Part shown: positions 7,315-11,919 of the stretch, one piece after another
How the letters are laid out: every line of letters begins with the position of its first letter
Numbering within the stretch: position 1 is the stretch's first letter
Assembly (NCBI GenBank): GCA_937920105.1
Contig: CALETH010000016.1
Span: 1 to 13,728 of the forward strand
Source of the DNA: an uncultured Bacteroidota bacterium
GTDB lineage: Bacteria > Bacteroidota > Ignavibacteria > UBA10030 > UBA8401
Reading direction: 5' to 3'
DNA length: 13,728 nt
Notes under the pieces: generated by a model
What the model was told of the DNA's origin: nothing
Seen by the model: the letters and a program-made list of their open reading frames with translations, nothing else
Database searches by the model: none
Made by a program: the position numbers and the translations under genes

Positions 7315-7343
7315 AAAAAAGTCTCTTTTGCAGAGACTTTTTT
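7315..7343. terminator. Bidirectional intrinsic terminator between tRNA-Pro and the merR-type gene
   Basis: The arms AAAAAAGTCTC (7315-7325) and GAGACTTTTTT (7333-7343) pair around a 7-base loop. An A-run on one side and a T-run on the other make a U-tract in either direction. It therefore ends the rightward tRNA transcript and the leftward regulator transcript; the regulator's stop codon (7342-7344) overlaps its edge. Confidence 0.88.
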
Positions 7344-7731
7344 ATTTTAACTTCACTAATAATTCTTCTAAAAAAACTTTCACTTCTTGTAAATCTTCAC
7401 TTACTACAGAATTATTTTGCACATTTTTTTCTTTTGGTTGTTCTGGTGGCAATAATTGCAGTTGCTCACCATCTTCTTTATCTGGAGACCAACTTTTGAG
7501 AATTTGTTTTGCTCCTTCTATAGTATATCGTTCTTCTCGCAATAAATGACGTAAATGTAAAATCAGTTTAATATCTTTATTGGTATAAATTCTATTTCCT
7601 GCTCTATTTTTTGCGGGTTTTAATTCTTCAAATTCGGATTCCCAATAACGAAGTACGTATTGTTCAAGTTCAACAATTTTGCTGACTTCACTTATGGAAT
7701 AATATAATTTTTTGATGTTAGAGGATTTCAT
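7342..7731 (-). CDS. MerR-family transcriptional regulator
   Basis: A 129-residue DNA-binding protein. Residues 10-80 form the MerR winged helix-turn-helix: YYSISEVSKIV (10-20), then YVLRYWESEFEEL (25-37), NRAGNRIYT (42-50) and the REERYTIEGAKQIL helix (65-78). The RYWE and NRxYT features match the small MerR-like regulators common in Bacteroidota and relatives. The tail (81-129) is acidic and Gln/Glu-rich, ends in a likely helix (about 111-128), and has no cysteine, so a metal- or redox-sensing role like classic MerR is unlikely. The ligand and target are unknown. It is transcribed divergently from the secreted-protein/clpS pair, with 126 bases between start codons, so it could control those genes or itself; no inverted-repeat operator is clear. 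Confidence 0.9.
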   Translation of the reverse strand: MKSSNIKKLYYSISEVSKIVELEQYVLRYWESEFEELKPAKNRAGNRIYTNKDIKLILHLRHLLREERYTIEGAKQILKSWSPDKEDGEQLQLLPPEQPKEKNVQNNSVVSEDLQEVKVFLEELLVKLK

Positions 7732-7857
7732 AGAATTGCTTTATAGTACAAAAAAAGTCTTTCAATAGCAATAATTTCTTTTCTCTTTTCCTGTAAAATA
7801 CGTACATTACTAAGTATTAACATTATTTCATTAACTATTACTTTAAGGAAATTTAGT

Positions 7858-9009
7858 ATGAAAAAATCTGTTATGGTGTTGGCGATGATAGTCATCACAT
7901 TCTCTTCAAGTTTTTCTCAAACATTAGAAGAAAGTATTAAAAATCTTGCTACGAATGCTGCAAAAGGATATGTTGCTCCACTTGTTTCTAGTTTTGGTTC
8001 CAACGTGAATGGTGGATTGTTTCATAATGCACCTGCAGCAGAAAAAGTTGGTTTTGATTTTGAGTTTGGTATTGTTGGTATGGGGACTTTTATGCGAAAT
8101 GACAATAATTCTACTTTTTCTGTTCAAGAAAGTTTTAAATTTAATAAAGAACAAGCAACGGACTTAGTAAGTTTTGTTGAAGATGGAATTTTTACTACTG
8201 AACAAAAAGCAAAATTACAAACTTCTTATGGCGCTGCTTATGTTGATACTATAAAAAACCAACTCATTAATGCTATTGTTGGAAGTAATTTTAGTGCAAA
8301 AATTTCAGGACCAACTTTAGTAGGAAAAAAAAACGATAGTGTGAATGTATCCTTTCAAGGTTCTCCTATAAAATATACTGTGCTTCGTGTGGGTGGACAA
8401 GATATTGAACAGGACTCTTTTGATGTAGCAAAATTAGCACCTATTGTAAATTTACCTGTTACAGGAATATTAGAAGATATTGCTATACTTCCTCACCTTG
8501 CTCCACAAATTGGTATCGGAACAATTTTAGGAACACGATTTACTTTCCGATGGTTACCAAATATTGCTCTCAATAGTAATGTTGGAAAATTTAGTTTGTC
8601 AGGTTGGGGTGTTCAACACAATCCTGCAGTGTGGTTTGATTCTCCACTTCCAATAGATGTTGCCTTAAGTTATTTTTCTCAAAAAATTACGTTGGGAACA
8701 TTGTTCACTTCAAAATTCACTTCGTATGGATTAACTGCAAGTAAAAGATTAGGAATTGGACTTGCCAACATTACTCCTTATGCCGGATTTTTATTAGAAC
8801 GTTCTACCATGAATTTTTCTTATGAGTATAATGAAGCAACTCCGCTTGGTACAACAGTAAGCATCCCAATTAATTTTGAATTACAAGGCGAAAACACTTC
8901 TCGTATTGTTGTTGGCTTAAGTGCACATTTAGTTTTTGTTACGTTGAATGTTGATTATAATATTGCCAAATATAAATCTATTACAACAGGTTTAATGTTT
9001 TCATTATAA
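7858..9009 (+). CDS. Secreted, beta-strand-rich protein, probably outer membrane (DUF6588-like)
   Basis: A 383-residue protein with a clear signal peptide (MKK start, hydrophobic residues 5-18, likely cleavage after S20 or Q21). The mature part alternates glycine-rich turns with amphipathic strands, especially from residue about 215 to the end (for example RFTFRWLPNIALNSN, LFTSKFTSYGLTASKRL, LVFVTLNVDYNIAKY), as expected of an outer-membrane beta-barrel. It resembles the uncharacterised DUF6588 proteins of Bacteroidota and relatives; that link is from memory and moderate in confidence. No catalytic motif is recognised. The start is supported by AAGGAA at 7845-7850, one of the best ribosome binding sites in the window. 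clpS begins 2 bases after its stop, so the two are probably one transcript. Confidence 0.7.
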   Translation: MKKSVMVLAMIVITFSSSFSQTLEESIKNLATNAAKGYVAPLVSSFGSNVNGGLFHNAPAAEKVGFDFEFGIVGMGTFMRNDNNSTFSVQESFKFNKEQATDLVSFVEDGIFTTEQKAKLQTSYGAAYVDTIKNQLINAIVGSNFSAKISGPTLVGKKNDSVNVSFQGSPIKYTVLRVGGQDIEQDSFDVAKLAPIVNLPVTGILEDIAILPHLAPQIGIGTILGTRFTFRWLPNIALNSNVGKFSLSGWGVQHNPAVWFDSPLPIDVALSYFSQKITLGTLFTSKFTSYGLTASKRLGIGLANITPYAGFLLERSTMNFSYEYNEATPLGTTVSIPINFELQGENTSRIVVGLSAHLVFVTLNVDYNIAKYKSITTGLMFSL

Positions 9010-9011
9010 TT

Positions 9012-9293
9012 ATGACACAAGAAATTTTTCTTCCTGAAGAAGACGTTATTGATGAGGTGATAACTTCTGAACCGGCAAAAGCGATTTTGTTTAATGATGA
9101 GGTCCACACATTTGAAGAAGTTATCAACCAAATTATTAAAGCTGTGCAATGTTCGCATGCAAAAGCAGAAGAACTGACATGGGAAGTTCACAATGAAGGC
9201 AAGTCCTGTGTGTACACTGGTGATTTACAACGTTGTTTGGAAATTACTCATGTGTTGGAAGAAATTGAATTGATGACACAGATTGAGTTTTAA
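9012..9293 (+). CDS. clpS: ATP-dependent Clp protease adaptor ClpS
   Basis: A 93-residue cytoplasmic adaptor that delivers proteins with destabilising N-terminal residues (N-degrons) to the ClpAP/ClpCP protease. The core PAKAILFNDEVHTFEEVINQ (21-40) carries N28 and D29, and EVHNEGK (58-64) carries H60. These three match the N-degron-binding N34, D35 and H66 of E. coli ClpS with identical spacing. An acidic N-terminal extension (1-20) precedes the fold, as usual. No clpA or clpC is in the window. It starts 2 bases after the secreted-protein gene, an unexpected partner that suggests translational coupling. The first intergenic repeat copy begins within its stop codon. Confidence 0.92.
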   Translation: MTQEIFLPEEDVIDEVITSEPAKAILFNDEVHTFEEVINQIIKAVQCSHAKAEELTWEVHNEGKSCVYTGDLQRCLEITHVLEEIELMTQIEF

Positions 9294-9345
9294 AACTATG
9301 ATTAAATGATAACTATGATTTTTTAAATAATCGATGTTACACAAA
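9292..9345 (+). repeat. Interspersed ACTATGATT repeat, copy 1
   Basis: Two related blocks, AACTATGATTAAATGAT and AACTATGATTTTTTAAATAA, overlap here and are followed by GTTACACAAA. Copy 2 (10574-10646) has the same order with 9 extra bases between blocks, and copy 3 (10702-10740) keeps the two blocks only. The copy starts inside the clpS stop codon and runs to the mntA-like relic. Confidence 0.8.
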
Positions 9346-9372
9346 ACTCAACAAAAAATTCAATATGTCTAA
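9334..9372 (+). pseudogene. Relic of an mntA antitoxin gene (3' end at the mntA/hepT junction)
   Basis: Bases 9348-9373 match 11031-11056, the end of the intact mntA and the start of hepT, at 24 of 26 positions including 18 in a row. In frame, 9346-9372 reads TQQKIQYV-stop against IQQEIQYV-stop in intact MntA; one difference is synonymous and one gives Glu to Lys. The overlapping ATGTCTAAA, which starts hepT in the intact copy, is also kept but is followed at once by a stop. An in-frame ATG at 9334 would make a 12-residue peptide beginning ML like MntA. However, bases before about 9347 are shared with repeat copy 2, so that part may belong to the repeat. Internal deletion of mntA and loss of hepT is the inferred origin. 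Confidence 0.6.
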
Positions 9373-9405
9373 ATTCTAATAACAATCTATCATAGGATTT
9401 TCTTT

Positions 9406-10587
9406 ATGAAAAAATACCTCTCACTTTTTTTTGTAGTAATACTATCTTCTCATTTGTTTGCAGAAGACAAATTACGTTTTCTTGATTCTATTTCTGCAGA
9501 AAATTGGGAAAATGTAAAAGCATTAGCAGCAAAAGAAAATAAATTTATTTTTGTGGATATCTACATGGATAACTGTAAATATTGCACAATGATGGAAGAA
9601 CAAACATTTACAAATTCTATAGTAGCAAAATTAATGAATGAAAATTTTATCAGTGTTCATTATAACATAACATCAGAAGTTGGAAATTTATTTAACAAAA
9701 AATATCGTATTAAAGGATTCCCTGCTTTATTCATATTTACTCCAAAAGGAGAACTTACAGAAAAACTTTCTGGGTATCTTAATGAAGATATTTTTTTATC
9801 AAAACTTAATAACATCCTTACTGCTAAAAAACATAAGAATATTAGTTCAACTTTAAATCCTGTTTTTCCAGACTTTTATTTAAACTCTTTATTAAAAGAA
9901 AATACGAAAATTGATAGTGCTACTGTTAATAATTTTCTTGATACGACAAAAAATTTATCTGATGAAGTATCTTTTTCTGTAATGTATCGCTTTACACAAC
10001 TACTCAATACTAAACATCAACAATTTATTATTGATAATTTATCATGGTTAAAAAAAATGTATGGTGATGATGATGTCGAAACATTAGTTTTAGGATTGTC
10101 TGGAATAAAATTACGGGAAAGTATAAAATTGAATGATGAGAAAAAAATGGAAGATATTCTTGCATTTATGGAAAAAAATCTTTCAGAACGAAATAAAAAA
10201 TGGAAAGATTATATTAAAATCCATTTCTACGGAAAGACAAAAGAGTGGAAAAATTTTGCAGAAACAATGAATGAGTGTATAAAAAAACCTTTGGATGTTA
10301 TTGACGAATCTATGATAAATAGTTATAGTTGGAATATTTACCAACAATGTGATGACCAAGTCATTATTTCTCAAGCAACAAATTGGATGAAAGATATAGT
10401 TACAAAAACTCCACAACACAACTATCTTTATACGTATTCTTCTCTTCTTTACAAGTCACAAAATTTACCAGAAGCAAAAAAATATGCAGAACTTGCCGTA
10501 GAAACGGGTAAAAAAGAAAACGAACACACAGAAGAAACAGAAAAATTATTAGAGAAGATTAATAATGAGATGAAAAACTATGATTAA
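9406..10587 (+). CDS. Secreted thioredoxin-fold protein with C-terminal helical (TPR-like) region
   Basis: A 393-residue protein with a signal peptide (1-19, cleavage likely after FA19). The thioredoxin-like domain (about 30-137) carries the redox motif C57-K-Y-C60 after FIFVDIYMDN and the cis-proline loop GFPALFIF (P103), so a disulfide reductase or exchange role in the periplasm is likely, as in Thioredoxin_7/DsbD-gamma-type domains. Residues 140-393 are mostly helical without a clear family; the end (NYLYTYSSLLYKSQNLPEAKKYAELAVETG) looks like a TPR hairpin and suggests partner binding. An AGGA at 9394-9397 supports the start. A shorter paralogue is encoded at 11404-11844. The final codons and stop (NYD-stop) lie inside repeat copy 2, so the repeat supplies this protein's C-terminus. 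Specific substrate unknown. Confidence 0.85.
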   Translation: MKKYLSLFFVVILSSHLFAEDKLRFLDSISAENWENVKALAAKENKFIFVDIYMDNCKYCTMMEEQTFTNSIVAKLMNENFISVHYNITSEVGNLFNKKYRIKGFPALFIFTPKGELTEKLSGYLNEDIFLSKLNNILTAKKHKNISSTLNPVFPDFYLNSLLKENTKIDSATVNNFLDTTKNLSDEVSFSVMYRFTQLLNTKHQQFIIDNLSWLKKMYGDDDVETLVLGLSGIKLRESIKLNDEKKMEDILAFMEKNLSERNKKWKDYIKIHFYGKTKEWKNFAETMNECIKKPLDVIDESMINSYSWNIYQQCDDQVIISQATNWMKDIVTKTPQHNYLYTYSSLLYKSQNLPEAKKYAELAVETGKKENEHTEETEKLLEKINNEMKNYD

Positions 10588-10646
10588 ATGATTTTCTTGA
10601 TAACTATGATTTTTTAAATAAATAATTTACTAAAGTTACACAAACT
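10574..10646 (+). repeat. Interspersed ACTATGATT repeat, copy 2 (overlaps a stop codon)
   Basis: Starts inside the thioredoxin-fold gene and provides its last codons and TAA (10585-10587). It reads AACTATGATTAAATGAT, then TTTCTTGAT, AACTATGATTTTTTAAATAA and, after a short spacer, GTTACACAAAC. It abuts the palindromic repeat at 10648. Confidence 0.8.
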
Positions 10647-10647
10647 A

Positions 10648-10677
10648 TCATTCCCGCACGCTTTTAGCGGGAATCCA
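10648..10677 (+). repeat. Intergenic palindromic repeat, family B, second copy
   Basis: Arms ATTCCCGC (10650-10657) and GCGGGAAT (10667-10674) with loop ACGCTTTTA, the same element as 7045-7074 in the opposite orientation. It has no T-tract immediately after it. It lies between copies 2 and 3 of the ACTATGATT repeat, giving a composite intergenic block. Confidence 0.8.
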
Positions 10678-10701
10678 TTTTGATAAGATTGACCCACTTT
10701 T

Positions 10702-10740
10702 AAAACTATGATTGAATGATGAAATGATAACTATGATTTT
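10702..10740 (+). repeat. Interspersed ACTATGATT repeat, copy 3
   Basis: Reads AAAACTATGATTGAATGAT, then GAAATGATAACTATGATTTT, running into an A-tract just upstream of mntA. Copies 1 and 3 both sit immediately before an mntA sequence (relic and intact), while copy 2 closes the first thioredoxin gene. Confidence 0.75.
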
Positions 10741-10764
10741 AAAAAAAAATTGAAAAATTTACTT

Positions 10765-11055
10765 ATGCTTACAATACAAGAAATAAAAAATATACTTCAA
10801 CAAAATAAAAGTACTATCCAGAAAAAATATGCAGTTAAATCTTTTGGGATTTTTGGTTCGTTCGCAAGAAATGAACAAACACCAAAAAGCGATATTGATA
10901 TTTTGGTAGAATTTGAAAAACCAATTGGATTACAATTTGTTACTCTTGCAGAAGAATTAGAAATGCTTCTGCATAACAAGGTTGACCTTGTTTCAAAAAA
11001 TGCTATCAAACCAAAAATGATGACGTATATTCAGCAAGAAATTCAATATGTCTAA
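10765..11055 (+). CDS. mntA: MntA-type nucleotidyltransferase antitoxin
   Basis: A 96-residue minimal nucleotidyltransferase. The active site is complete: GIFGSFARNE (28-37) with the GSF motif, TPKSDIDILVEF (39-50) with D43 and D45, and the third acidic residue D74 in NKVDLVS. In characterised type VII toxin-antitoxin pairs this protein transfers AMP from ATP onto a tyrosine of its HEPN partner and so silences it; the intact motifs and adjacent hepT support the same here. The ATG at 10765 is preferred; an in-frame TTG at 10750 would add MKNLL. No Shine-Dalgarno sequence is evident. The gene overlaps hepT by 8 bases, typical of this pair, and repeat copy 3 lies just upstream. A second, degraded mntA end lies at 9346-9372. 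Confidence 0.9.
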   Translation: MLTIQEIKNILQQNKSTIQKKYAVKSFGIFGSFARNEQTPKSDIDILVEFEKPIGLQFVTLAEELEMLLHNKVDLVSKNAIKPKMMTYIQQEIQYV

Positions 11056-11386
11056 ACGAGATATTAAACTTCTTTTAGAAGATATTCTGGAAAGCATTAA
11101 TCGCATTGAAGAATATACACTTCAAATGGAATTTGATGATTTTACAAATAATCAACTTGTTTTTGATGGTGTTGTAAGAAATTTAGAAATTATTGGTGAA
11201 GCATCAACAAAAATTCCAACAGAATTTAAAGAAAAAACAAAAAATATTCCTTGGAGAGAAATTCGTGGGTTACGAAATCGTATTATTCATGAATATTTTG
11301 GTATTGATATAAGTATTGTATGGTACATTATCAAACAAGAATTGCCTCAATTCAAGATTGAAATACAAAAAGCGATTACTTCATAA
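11048..11386 (+). CDS. hepT: HepT-type HEPN ribonuclease toxin
   Basis: A 112-residue, all-helical HEPN-domain protein (former DUF86). The catalytic RX4HXY motif is intact as R76-NRII-H81-E-Y83 in GLRNRIIHEYFGID, so it should be an active RNase when released. Y83 corresponds to the tyrosine that MntA modifies in known systems. Reported HepT toxins cut mRNA or tRNA ends and stop growth; the target here is not readable. The start ATG at 11048 overlaps the last 8 bases of mntA, giving coupled synthesis. The second thioredoxin-fold gene begins 17 bases after its stop, so all three may share one transcript, an unusual association for this toxin-antitoxin pair. Confidence 0.92.
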   Translation: MSKRDIKLLLEDILESINRIEEYTLQMEFDDFTNNQLVFDGVVRNLEIIGEASTKIPTEFKEKTKNIPWREIRGLRNRIIHEYFGIDISIVWYIIKQELPQFKIEIQKAITS

Positions 11387-11403
11387 AAACATTTCAAACA
11401 ACT

Positions 11404-11844
11404 ATGAAAAAATATCTCCCCACATTTTTTCTTGTATTTTTATTTTCTTCTTTACATGGAGGAGAAAAAATTAACTTTCTGGAAGTAACTTCCGACACAT
11501 GGGAAGAGATAAAAACGTTAGCAGTAAAAGAAAACAAATTTATTTTTGCTTATGACTATGATAAACCTTGTAACGAATGTAAAGAAATAGAAAACAAAGT
11601 TTTTGCTGATACAGCCGTTATTAAATTTATGAATGATAAATTTATTTGTATAAAGGGAAAAGAAAAAGAAGAAGAAAAAATAACTTCGGGCATGTTCCAA
11701 TGTAGAAGTGGAAGCATAAAACTTCCAGCCGGTTTTTTTATTTTAACAAATGATGGAAAAGTATTCGGAAGAAATGTTTTTCCTAAAGAACCTGAAAAAT
11801 TTTTAGAACTTTTAAAGACAATAATAACTAAAACAAAAAATTAA
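11404..11844 (+). CDS. Secreted thioredoxin-fold protein, short paralogue
   Basis: A 146-residue protein with a signal peptide (hydrophobic 5-18, cleavage near GG19-20) and a single thioredoxin-like domain. It is clearly related to the 9406-10587 product: both start MKKYL, share the W-E-x(2)-K-x-LA-x-KENKFIF stretch, then a CxxC pair (C56-NE-C59 here), FMNDKFI versus LMNENFI, and the cis-proline loop (KLPAGFFIL, P108). It lacks the long helical C-terminus of the larger paralogue, and the segment between about 83 and 105 is lysine/glutamate-rich with an extra Cys100. A periplasmic redox role is likely; the substrate is unknown. It lies 17 bases after hepT, and a hairpin terminator follows its stop. 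Confidence 0.82.
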   Translation: MKKYLPTFFLVFLFSSLHGGEKINFLEVTSDTWEEIKTLAVKENKFIFAYDYDKPCNECKEIENKVFADTAVIKFMNDKFICIKGKEKEEEKITSGMFQCRSGSIKLPAGFFILTNDGKVFGRNVFPKEPEKFLELLKTIITKTKN

Positions 11845-11868
11845 GATACATTTACAACCACCCTTATA

Positions 11869-11895
11869 TTCCCTCCTACAAGGAGGGAAATTTAT
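11869..11895 (+). terminator. Probable intrinsic terminator upstream of alaS
   Basis: Arms TTCCCTCC (11869-11876) and GGAGGGAA (11882-11889) form an 8-bp, GC-rich stem with a 5-base loop, followed by ATTTATT. The T-tract is imperfect. It sits 24 bases after the short thioredoxin-like gene and 30 bases before alaS, so it probably ends the toxin-antitoxin/thioredoxin transcript. Its arms could also mark a dispersed palindrome or a regulatory leader of alaS. Confidence 0.6.
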
Positions 11896-11919
11896 TAAAC
11901 ACAAAATCATTTTACCTCC

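Noticed and set aside
9292..10740. CRISPR array from the recurring ACTATGATT blocks
   Set aside because: Only three diverged copies with irregular spacing (1.3 kb and 0.1 kb), no uniform spacers and no cas genes.
10750..10764. TTG start for mntA at 10750
   Set aside because: The ATG five codons later gives a normal-length MntA, and the extra MKNLL lies in A-rich intergenic sequence. The TTG start remains possible.
9292..11395. Insertion sequence or transposon carrying mntA-hepT
   Set aside because: No transposase or integrase gene, and the repeats are direct rather than terminal inverted repeats. No target-site duplication could be identified.
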